A stretch of DNA of 64,000 bases. It comes from Embiotoca jacksoni. Taxonomy: Eukaryota; Chordata; Actinopteri; Embiotocidae. The DNA lies in assembly GCA_022577435.1 (NCBI GenBank), contig JAKOON010000014.1:4428347-4492346 (forward strand), written 5' to 3'. The notes below the pieces were generated by a model. That model saw nothing but the letters and a program-made list of their open reading frames with translations, searched no databases and was not told the origin of the DNA. A program made the position numbers and the translations under genes. Positions 46,575 to 57,249 of the stretch are shown here, piece after piece. Position 1 is the stretch's first letter; each line of letters begins with the position of its first letter.

Positions 46575-48800
46575 TGTTATCATCTCAGGGATTTATACTG
46601 ATGATCTCCTCAAGTTTCTTCACTTGGATGCCAGAAACTGTCTTTGACGTTCTCTTCCTTCTTTTTTTACAAAAGACTTTGTTGTTCATTTTATACTCAA
46701 TTCAAACTCAAGTAATGATTCGTCCACCACGCTGTCCACTGTGGTGTGAACAATAATGAGTCTGATATTTGATAGAGTTTTGATGAAAGATAAAACTCTC
46801 ATCATCACTGTAGTAATCAAAAGTAACGAATAAGTTCTGCTTCACGAGTTAACAGGCAGATAAATCCTGTCTTTGTTGTGCTGTCTTTATGAAGCGTTGT
46901 TTGATCGCCAACAAAACACACATAAAACCCCCAAATACTCTGCTAATGAGGCATCAAGAGGCAATCGTGAAAGATTAAATGATTGCGACAGGAAGGTTAT
47001 TAATATGAGCCCTGACAGACTCAAACTCAACATAATTACTGCTGCTGACATACCCTTGAGCAAGGTCCTTCCAAGCAATCTCAGTTCACCCAAACAGCGG
47101 GTTATGTAAGATTTTTTTTCTCTCTTGAAAAACAATTTGCTTTTTTGTTGCATTTTGAAGACAATTAAATGGCTGAAATTAGTTTGACATTTACCACCAC
47201 GAATGAGATTGGTTAGCTCAATAATACAAGAATCTGATTCGTAAATTTAAAAAAAGAAGGATTGTAGAAACAACCCCGCTTTGCTTTGCCACAAGATCCA
47301 AAATTAAAAAGATAAAAGAGAGAAACACAGATCACAGAAATGAGCAAAACCAGTTTAATAATTCAACCACTGATAAACAGGGAGAGCAGTTGGAGCATCA
47401 GTCCAAATAGTACAAAAAGTACAGATTATTGCTTCAAGCTTACCAGCACTCCTTAGAATAGAAATGAATGCAGATGAAGTTATTTGTTACCGTTTCCTCA
47501 GTTGCAAAAACAACGAAGATCATCAGAGTTTTGTGGGCACAGTTGAGAGTTGGGCTGGCAAAAAAACAAAATGGCAGCAGGCATGGATGAGATGGGTGCA
47601 GCTGCAGACGTTTTTTGTAAACCAATTTAGTGAAATAACTTCTGTGTTGACAGAAAGTGGTTTAACAGATAAAGCACTAGATTAATAAAAAAAAAAAATA
47701 ATAATAAAAAAAAAAAGCTCTCCTTCCTGCCAAAAATCCACAAAAAAGCAAACATGGGTACATTCAGAACAAATTCTCCAAACAATACTACTGTAGACGT
47801 TATTTGTTCGAACGGCTAATGGTTTGGGTTAAAGTCATGACTCGAACTGTTACGTGTTGAAGTCTGTATTTCCTCAAAGTTATTCAAACCTTCTCGCCAT
47901 GGCAACAGTAAGTATGCTTTACCTATTTGTGGTTGAAGCGAAAGCCATCCCCTGCACTCAATTCACCGCTGCGTCGTACCGTCCATTCAACCTGCCTCAT
48001 CCTTCAGAACTACACAGACGTCATCCGAACTTCACAGAGACACCAGATTATTGTCATTGACGCAACCGCTGGAGGTCGCTTAACTTCAGAACATGACTGT
48101 GCGTCTTAATAAGCTGCTCGCACAAAAGACCTACAGGTCTTTCACAGCCATTGACTCAAACTCCAGAGATTAGACTCCTCTCATCTTTAATTAACTAATA
48201 TCCTGTTTTACCTATGAAGACGGAAAAATAAAATAAAAAAAAGGTTCAGAGTGAAGAAGAGGGACAGAGAGGAAAGGGGCAAAAGGATTTAGCATTAAAA
48301 GAAAAAGTCATCGGAGAGACCGAGTGGAAAAAAGAGGTGAAAGGAAAGCAAGAGATTATTCAACAGGAGTCAGCAAGTGAGTCTTAAAGAGGTGTAAAGG
48401 ACTGCTGAAGACGAGCGGAGGGAGAGGAAAGGTCAGAGTTTCTTTGAAAAGGTAAAGCTCTGTATTTTTAATGAGAGAATTGCTCCACCGGTCAGAAAAG
48501 TTTTAAAACTTCCGCAGGGTTTGAAAGTTGCAGTGGTGGTAAATGTGAACATTATCGAAAGTCTTCTGTTGTCCAGTTGGCAGAGAGAAAGGAGGAATGT
48601 CCGCCCGGCCTGTTTGATGTGCTCCCGTCAACACTGACATCTTATTTCATGCAGATAGATGCTGTCTGTCTTTTGACCCACTGGGAAGATCGATATTAGC
48701 ATCGACTGATCGGGCGGCTATTATGTCCTGCCCGGCGGGGAGAGCTGTATGGTTTTTGTGCTTCTTGCAGCAGGAGGTCCTGTCAGAAACAAGTTGACTG
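46575..48800. other. intron 2 non-coding stretch
   Basis: No exon recognised. Contains A-rich runs (47686-47716) and a purine-rich block at about 48215-48460. Confidence 0.6.
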
Positions 48801-48812
48801 TCTCAGTCCACG

Positions 48813-49110
48813 TCAAAATGTGCGAGTGTCCAGGTTCGGGAAAATATATATTTTAGGTGAAATCCGATCCATCTGTTTCTGCCTATTCAGAAAAAGCCCA
48901 TCATGCTGTGAAGACTGTCCGGTTCTCTTTATGTTGTGGTTGTGGTTGCGAGTGGGCGCGTTGTCATGTTGGAGAACCCAACTACCATTTCCCTCAGATG
49001 ACTCAATGTGGCAGCAGAACTCTGTGTTGACAGTCGGAGCCTGGGGGACGAATTCACGGTGCACAACACCACAAATAGGGTCTGACAAAACAAGTTGTCT
49101 GTGGCTGTCA
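48813..49110 (-). pseudogene. mariner-type transposase fragment
   Basis: The minus strand encodes a 91-codon open frame (49088 to 48813). It holds Gly-Val-Val-His-Arg-Glu-Phe-Val-Pro, then Thr-Val-Asn-Thr-Glu-Phe, and later Trp-Val-Leu-Gln-His-Asp-Asn-Ala-Pro. These are the mariner transposase signatures GVVHxEFVP, TVNxxFY and the HDNAPAH motif with the second catalytic Asp. A deletion between them removes about half of the usual spacing. The first and third catalytic residues are absent from the recognised part, so it is a dead fragment. Confidence 0.8.
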
Positions 49111-49114
49111 CCTT

Positions 49115-49580
49115 GGCCTCTGAGGAGTGATAATGGGAGTTTTTAACTTTGTGACATTTTGCTGTTTGAACAATTTCTCAATAATTTGAACAGGAAGGGA
49201 ATTGAACAATGGCTGCAGCCATTAAATGCAGAACCCAGCATCAGGACCATGTAATTACTGAATATCATGTCATTGTCATAGTTACGATTGTGTTGTACTA
49301 TTTCTGGCATGGGGAAGTTGTTGTAGTGTCATTTTTTGGATATAAGAACATAATATTTGTAGGGTCTAAAACAAAATTACCCCTCTTTGTTTATTTCTTT
49401 TTTGATTCATTAGAAAATCAACAACATAAAGAGGGAGTGTTAGTCAGTGTGTGTTTGTGCTGCCGTTTCATTCATTTCCAAATCTAAACTAATGTCGTGA
49501 TTCACTGATCAAAGTTCATATATTTCACAGCGATATTCATATTGTATTTACAGACCGTTTTACAGAGGATGTTTTCTAGG
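49115..49580. other. intron 2 non-coding stretch
   Basis: No exon or further transposon part recognised. Confidence 0.6.
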
Positions 49581-49583
49581 GAA

Positions 49584-49637
49584 ATGGATGGATGGATGGA
49601 TGGATGGATGGATGGATGGATGGATGGATGGATAGAT
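49584..49637. repeat. (GGAT)n microsatellite
   Basis: About 12 GGAT units with a GATA change at the right end. No LINE terminus was seen on either side. Confidence 0.97.
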
Positions 49638-49639
49638 GT

Positions 49640-51300
49640 GTTTTTTCATTTGATGTTAGTGTACGTGTGCCTGTCTGTCGTTTCATTATAATTTGAGTGC
49701 ATGTTTGCGAGTGCTTTGCCCACATTTTTCTTTTTTTACTTTTTATTGCGTGTGTTTGTGTGTGTTTGTGCGAGGGCGAGTGTGTCTGCTGTGTGCTGCT
49801 GTGTTTATGCATGACTTCACTTCATTCAGTAAAGCCCCATAAGGTAGAGATCAAAAGGCAGGGGTGGCAGATAAAGCTGACAACTTCCAGTCATATTCCC
49901 CCGACTTTTTTCTGAAGGGGAATTGTCGGGAGATAACATTGGCAGAGCACACGTACAATTCGCCACACAACCTAAACAGAAGGGAAAGTACCTGCCAAGA
50001 ATATTTTTTCATGCATAGCCTACACATTTCAGCCATGTGGGAAAAAAAAAATTCTTAAAGAAAAAGTCGTGAAGGACGCGAGGAAAAAGGGAGGAAAATG
50101 GACTTGGCACTCCAAAAGCAGAATATAGGAAATATGTATATTTTTCATTTGAAAAAACATTTCTACCTACGCTGGCACATGGCAGCGCAATCCGTAGGGG
50201 GGACAAATATAAATATATGAATACCTAAACAGGTGGACAGATTGGATATTTCTCCACTTTCGTCTCTATTGGCTTCAAATGTGAATTATATGTGAAGAAA
50301 TCATCAGTCTTCGTCTCCAAATCCCCGCGGATGGCTGAATAAAGATGATTATAAAGCATTGCCAAATCTCTCTTATCTGCTTTTTTTTTTTCATTTTTCC
50401 TATTAACCTTTATTCCTCCGGGGACCACAATGAGTTCCACTCCTATAGCCTCGTTTAGCACAGTGAACACTGAGCTGTTTATTTTTCCATATGTCCCTTG
50501 TGGAATTTTAACCGGAAAATGAGGTCAGATACTTTTTTTTTTTTGTTCAGTCAGACATATTCACTGTGGAAGCAATAATCTCACTTTTTTTCTCAATACG
50601 CATCTTGAGTAAGAGTAACAACTCTATGTTTTCTTTGAAAATAATGTAAATAGGTCGACCAGTCTGGGCATCATGTAGTTCAAGACACTAATATGAACCA
50701 GTAAATCCATCCGGCCATCCAAAACCTCCAGTTTTTTGGAAGGACACGCCATGATTTTTTTCCAGGGCTTGACATCTTTACTGGTAATGAATCACACTGA
50801 GTTTGTATGCTGTCATTTCCCCCTGAAATACAGCAGGCTCAACTTTATTTGTCCCCTAGTGAGTAATTATTTCAGCAAAAGGACGTAGACTGACTGGAAG
50901 ACGTGAATGTTCATCATAGGTCAGAAAAAAAATTGTGTTAGGTCAGGGATGCTTAAATAACACTGGTCCTCCTCCAAAACTAAGATAATCTCAGGGCCTC
51001 AGGATTTTAGTTTTAAAATACCAAAAACATGGAAAGAAACTAAAAATCTGAGAAGAGAAACAGTGAAAAAAAAAACCTACAGGATTAGTTATTAATTTGG
51101 GATGCATTGTTCTGCTGTAGTTATTTTTTTCATGTCCACTGAAGACAAATAAAGAGTTTGATCTTTTAAAGATAGGAAGATGTTTTCTGTTTCGTGCATT
51201 TTGTTTGAAGTTAATTGATCGAGTTATTTTTCTTTTTCAATTGCTCATCTTACTGTTGCTGTGTTAGCCTCCCGTGCATCTGCCTGCTGTTACTGTTCAG
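49640..51300. other. intron 2 non-coding stretch
   Basis: T runs near 50383 and 50532. No exon or element recognised. Confidence 0.6.
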
Positions 51301-51303
51301 TTG

Positions 51304-51642
51304 CAACCTGGTATCATGACAAAGTGTGAAATAGACACGCCCGTCCACTACAGCAAAACGTGACATAGCCACGCTTTGGCCTGTCTAGGCATGAAAGGTA
51401 CACATTTTGCACAAGTTACACGTTTTTTTGGTCGTGGACAAAAATGAAACCTACTGCATGCTTGGAGCCGTGTGATTTACAGGAAAATAAAACTTTTTGC
51501 AAAAACAGATGGTTCACGGCTACACAGAAATGTACGTGCGTGTAACTTTCACGCTTAGAAAACGTGTAACTTTCACTCCTAGACAGCCCAAAGCATAGTG
51601 GACTGGCGTGTCTATTTCACGCTTTGCCATGATACTGGGTTG
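51304..51642. mobile_element. foldback / MITE element with about 120-bp terminal inverted repeats
   Basis: The left arm (51304-51425) and the reverse complement of the right arm (51524-51642) share, in order, CAACC, GTATCATG, CAAAG, GTGAAATAGACACGCC, GTCCACTA, GCTTTGG, CTGTCTAGG, TGAAAG and TTACACG. Substitutions are few and the right arm has a short deletion. The centre (about 100 bp) is not coding. Structure and size fit a non-autonomous DNA transposon; superfamily unknown. Confidence 0.85.
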
Positions 51643-51649
51643 TCAGTCC

Positions 51650-54600
51650 TTCCTGTCATGACAACTTCCTGTACAGTTTATTTCTCAGAGCAGTGTAAAG
51701 AAAGTTGTCCATCGTGACAATTCTCAAGGTGTTTCTTCATCAGTGGTCGATTTTTTTTTTTGTGTCACCTGTGAACTGTTGATGACGGACCCTAATAGAC
51801 TGGATCTGAAACTTGCTGCTTCAAGAGAGAGATCCTGTGTGCGGTTATCTTGTAACCTCTGCAACAGTTATTCATCCTGCTTCAGGTCAACACCCTCAGA
51901 AGAAGTGTAAATATACTCTATAATCTTCACTAACAGTCTCATTGCACGTGTAGAATAAGAATTTCTACGACTTTAAGCCCTTTAATGGCTAAAAAGATAC
52001 CTTGGAGAGTTTGGCCTCTTTATGTGGAGTTCTTCAAGTTAACAAGTTGGAGTTTTGTATTTTCTGAGTCAGTATAAACCCAAAACTAAAATGTCAGCGA
52101 GCTCCTCTTGTTTCTGTCTTTGTCTGCCCCCCCCTCCCCGACGTCTTATTGAGAATGCGGAGACCGTCTGGGCGTTGATGTGGCTTTGATGGCACTCGTG
52201 CCTCGAAGACGAGGCCATTCAATCTGGGCAACCCTGAGATTCAATGAAAGTTTGTGCATCGTAAATTTCTGTATGGCGCAGAGGAGGGCAGGGTTTTTAT
52301 TGAGGACTCTCTTCGATGGTGTCTGGAGCTTCAGCCGCAGCACAGAGACCTCATTTATACTGCCTCCTCCGAAGAAAGAAAAGGAGAAAGTAGTAGGGAG
52401 GAGACGTAGATCAAAGGGAGAGCTGTGTTGGTGCTGCTGTGGCACTTTGTGCTTTGTCTGAGGGGACTTCCAGGGGGGGGCTGTAGATTTGTTTCCGCCT
52501 TAACGGATTCATCTGAAGTGGGCACAGTTTATTACACTGACAACGGCACTAATATTAAAATGATCAAGGTGCTTGTTTTCACCATTTTCAAATAAAGGGA
52601 TGCCTGTGCTAAATGCAGGAAAACCATTAAAATGTTTATTTTCATACAAGATATGGGAGTTTGCAGGTTCTACGATAACCCTTCCAAAGGAAAAGTTGTC
52701 TTCCTTCATCGTTTTGAGAAAATAATGCAATTTTGAAAAGATAGTATCATCTCTGCAAGCAGTTTTCTGGAAATGTTATGCTGATGATTTTGAAATGATC
52801 TGAATTAGATGCAATGACCAAAACGAAAGAGACACTTACCAGTTTTCACTTAAAGTAGAGCATTGTCATGTTTACATCTCCTGATTATTTTGAATTTCAG
52901 CAGGCAAACAGCTGAAAACATAACACGTTGGTATATTTCAAACGTATTAAGGGCTCCACTCTTAACCACAGTAATTTAAGCCTTTCATATTTGTTTTTCA
53001 AGTGTAAAGTACAAATTAGAGTGCAGCACGTTGACTTTCCATTATGTCTTTATCAATTGTTTGTTTTGGTTTGACAATAAGCAAAAGGATTAAAGGATTT
53101 GAATGCGGTCGTATCTGAGGTTTAGCAGCAGCACACGACTGCATCTTCTCACACACTCTAATCTAAATGCTGCTGTGGGCAGACGCGGCTGTGACAGTGA
53201 CCGAACCTTGCCTCCGTCCCTGATGAAACTCCGACACAAAGCTGCTCCAAGAACCATAAAAACAATAACCGCTTCTAATTAGCCCACACTAATGACTTAA
53301 TAATCAGGAGATAATTGCACCACTTTGACTAGTCACAATTTATTCATAACAGTGTATTAGCAGTGCCTGTGTGTTGGGCACTTTTACCTCTACGGGGGGG
53401 ACACAATGTCCCCACAATGTTTGAAGGTGAAAAGTGTGTGAAAATGAGGACGTTGCGCTGGTCTTCACTTGGTTGTAAAGTGTTGCATATAAAAATATAT
53501 AATCAGAAACAATGAACAAAAGGTTTTTTGACGTATACAATTAGTTTTTTTGTCTTTTGTTATAATACTGTTTTGTTTTTTTAAGCCCGAAAGCCAACAA
53601 TCAACTCAAAATATATTAAAGAGAAATTTCAGTACTTTTGGACTTGGACCCTATTTTCCCATCACTTTCAAACTAAGAAACAAATGGGAACAATAACGGT
53701 CCAGTATTGAGTAAAAAAATGTTTCGGCCGCAAAACTGGCTGCAATGTAATACTTTTGGGTAATTGTGCCCGTCAAGGTATATCCACTAAAAGTGCTTGT
53801 GTTTGCCACTGACAGGCTTCGATTCTCAATATAAATGTCTAAAATCATTATGGAAAGAATCCCAAACCAGAAACAAAAGTCTCGCTGAACACAGAAACTT
53901 TAGCTAATAGCATCACCGCCGCTCTGCAGCAGTTCTCTCCACTCTTGGAACAGCATTTTTTTTTGGAGGGAAAAAGCACTTTTCTTTGGCTGGCAGTAGT
54001 CACCCTGGTGAAAATGGCGACTGCAGACTTGATGGTATACACGCAACAGCTTATGGAAAGAAGTGTTAGCATGCATTTATAGTACAACTAGCCGTAACCT
54101 CAGTGCATCCCTATCAAACTATCAAAGTCTACGGAAGCTGCACAGTGCCGGCAAAATGTGCTGCAGGACATTTTGTTGGCACTATTTCAAAAGGCAAAAA
54201 CAAACCATTTTCTTTTCATTTTGAGAACATTAAGTAATGCTTTCTACACTGCAACACAACAAACTCTTTCTGGCACTCCTATATACAACCACCATTGTCT
54301 TCCCACAACAATACACCTCTTTCAAGATTTCAAACCAAGATTTGTTTCAGGTTAGTGATCCTTGGGTTGTCAGACATCTATATTAAGAATCTGTGCCTGT
54401 CAGTGCCAAAACCAAGCAGGTTTAGGGGACATTCAGTGATGGTGCGAAATTTCCCCCAAAGGATTAAACTACATCCTGTTCAGCATCTGCTAGTTGAAGT
54501 GCTCTCTCAGTGCTGGACCAATTTCAAAACTTGTCCCCAATAGACACTTGGTGGGGATGATGGGAAAATATGGCCGTGGTTGAGAAATGCCAACGTTTTT
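51650..54600. other. intron 2 non-coding stretch
   Basis: No exon recognised. The block at about 53100-53335 is dense in TAAT cores and may be conserved. The block at about 53620-54080 has the flavour of an old interspersed repeat, but I could not name it. Confidence 0.5.
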
Positions 54601-54609
54601 TTTTCCTGA

Positions 54610-57160
54610 ACACATCAGTACATATGCGCCTCCAAATTCTCTGAAACATACTTGTGACAAACATTTAGTTTCAAGAACTTTTATTGAAATTAGTTTCATT
54701 AAAAAGTTAAGCATTCTACAAATTGATTCACAAGGTGATTGATACTGAAAGCAGATTGAAATTTTACAACATGTTTTTTCACAGAAGACATTTCATAGTG
54801 ACAAAAAAACCAGTAAAACACCTTTTATAAGCCGGATGGTGTCATTCCCACATTCATAGACTGCTCGTGTCAATAATTATTATCCTGTTCTGGGGTAACG
54901 GCACAATGTCAGGTTATGTAAGGTTAACTGCTCCCATTTGCAGTCATTTTCAAAGCCCTAACTGTGTGCTGAGACTAATACAACCTTGCACGTCTGTGTC
55001 TTTGTAAATTCAGTGGCCGCACTGCATCTTGTGTACGATCCACGCTCCTCACTGCGTCTCTTATCTAGCACATTGGGCCCGCAGGCTTGTGTATTCACAC
55101 GTCAATCACTGCCAGTGCGAAGACCTTGATAGTGCGCTGCCATTGGCCTCCGAGGGGCCCCGCCATCAATCCCAGATGAAGATGAAGTTAATAGTAAATC
55201 TATCGGCCTGTGACACTGACATGTGACAGCCGCGGGCACAGAAACAGAGATGGAGTCTCTGAAAAGACTGACGACACTGCGACATGTTCCTATTTTAGTT
55301 CTTGTTGTTTAGCCCAACTGGCTTTTAATTGAACTAATCAGCAGGTCAAAATAGATGTGGCTTTCACATTGTTTGTGAGCTGAAGATTGTTGGCTGGTTA
55401 ATGTGAGAAAAGGGACTCTTATTATATTTAGTGGCACTCTCCAGTCAGAGTTTTAAATTAGCTTCACTGCCAAGCAATGCTGAAGTTCTGTTCGCTGTAT
55501 CTTTGCAGACATTAAGTTTTTTTCACCCGCAATGTCGCCAGTTTCTTCATTTCTACAGTAGTGTGCTTTTATTATGAAAAAGTAATGTCTCTCTTTTGTT
55601 TTGTAACACACGCAGAATGGCTACTAAACAAAAGTAATTTAAAGGCTTTGTTCTCTCCTTCCACACTGCAGTGCGAGGCCGGTCTTTTCAAAATTAGACC
55701 TCCGAGAGCTTTTTCAAACAGCTTAAGTTTTGAAAGTGGTGACTTAAAGTGAATGTAATACCCAAACAGGGAGGAAAAAGATGGCTCTTTTCAAACTCAT
55801 CCGCATTAGTGTGGACATGAGTATTCTCTCACTGCTATTTTTCCTCCCCATCCTCGAAGGTTTTCATCTGAATCTCCCTCCTCCTCCTCCTCCTCCTCCT
55901 CTCTTCTTTTTTTCTCCTCTCTCAGTTGGCATGTTTCGCCTCATTTGCGCTCCAACACATCGCCTCTCCTTCTCAAATTCACTCTCATTTTCTCTTTACC
56001 CTTATCTTGCTCTCTGTGTTTATCTATCTGTTTTACCCGATCTTATCGCTCGCTGACTTTATCAGCCCCCCCCCGCCCCACTTTCTTTCATCTTTCATTC
56101 TTGGATTCTCACTCCCCCCCCCCCCCCCCCTCCACCCTCGTCTACTCTTCCATCCCATTGATGGATGATGTGGTACTGCGTCGAGGGCCTCAATCAGGAG
56201 GAAGATGGGGGGCGGGTGGGGGGGGAGTGGGGTTCCACCGGGGAGAGCAATCTCAAAGCCAATTCCACTGATAGCCATCACGGGGTGTTGCTACATGACG
56301 TTGCGGCTATCACCTGTGGAACGAAGGGGAAAACAGTGCGGCCTTCCAAGAGTTGCTGCTTCCAGGAGGCGCTTCGTTCCAACTGTAGGACAGAGTGGGG
56401 AGAAACTTTTTGCTGTTGTTGTTATCGAACAAATCAATTGAAAAATGTATTAGTTTGGAGTTTGGCCATGTTGGCTCCTGGCAGCCACGCAGGGCCAGCG
56501 GAGGGCTGATTGAAAGAGCACTCAGTGATGCAGGATTGGAGAAGGGAATGGATTGCAGGAGACGCATTGTTGCTGTTCGATGGTGCCTCATTTTACTCTC
56601 CGAGTGCTTTTTTTTTTTTTTTTTTTTTGGCAACGGGTTCACCGGTGGCCAGAGCGCTATCTTGTGTGATTATTAGCATTTGAAATACAAACGCAGGTTT
56701 TTCCGGTAAATGAGAGAATAAATGAGAACTGCTTCTCCGCCCTCGCATGTTTACCTGTGGCAAACACGCAGCTCCGGTTTTTACCTCGGAACCACTTGTC
56801 ATTATTTGCTGACGTGCTGAAAGGAGTTATAATGTTTAACCTGCCTGAAGGATAAGATTTGCACAGGCAGTAATTTAAATTGGGTAATCCGCAGTCCTAC
56901 GTTATTTACAATTCCTGTTTTCTGATTGTACTGTTGTCATGGTATCTGACTTCCTGCCATGGAAGTTCCGACTGAATCCCCCCCAACAAAAGAGATGGCA
57001 GGATTTTTGGTAAAGAGCAGCCTATGTAAGGGCGAGTTTCATCGTCTTGTGGTGGAAAAGCTAAACCTGGAGTTCAGATTTTGTGGAATTTTACTATTTT
57101 TACTGCAGGGTGAAACAAATTCATGAGAGGGTTTTGTTTTGTCTCTTGCTGTGTCCCTGT
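54610..57160. other. intron 2 non-coding stretch
   Basis: Contains a pyrimidine-rich tract (55860-56160) with (TCC)n at 55875-55901 and 18 C at 56113-56130. A T run lies at 56608-56628, and a possibly conserved block at about 55020-55240. No exon recognised. Confidence 0.55.
56113..56130. repeat. poly(C) run, 18 nt
   Basis: Eighteen C in a pyrimidine-rich stretch. A shorter C run lies near 56067. Confidence 0.95.
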
Positions 57161-57164
57161 TCAG

Positions 57165-57242
57165 GGGCTAAATTGTCTGAAGTCCTATTTCAAAGGCTCC
57201 TTCAAATGCAGCCAGAAATGCAGCCTGAATTTCCCTGAAAAG
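57165..57242 (+). other. candidate cassette exon in sgcd intron 2 (26 codons, phase 0-0)
   Basis: A 78-bp open segment sits between a pyrimidine-rich acceptor (TGTGTCCCTGTTCAG, ending 57164) and an AAAG|GTAGGA donor (57243). It would insert 26 residues with three Cys in frame, because intron 2 is phase 0. It does not resemble the known next sgcd exon. It could equally be a chance pseudo-exon. Confidence 0.2.
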
Positions 57243-57249
57243 GTAGGAC

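Noticed and set aside
49208..49223. Perfect 16-bp palindrome AATGGCTGCAGCCATT
   Set aside because: About one such palindrome is expected by chance in 64 kb.
49305..49330. Possible Gly-Met-Gly start of the next sgcd exon
   Set aside because: The frame stops quickly, the following residues do not fit Asn-Leu-Arg-Ile-Thr and there is no acceptor.
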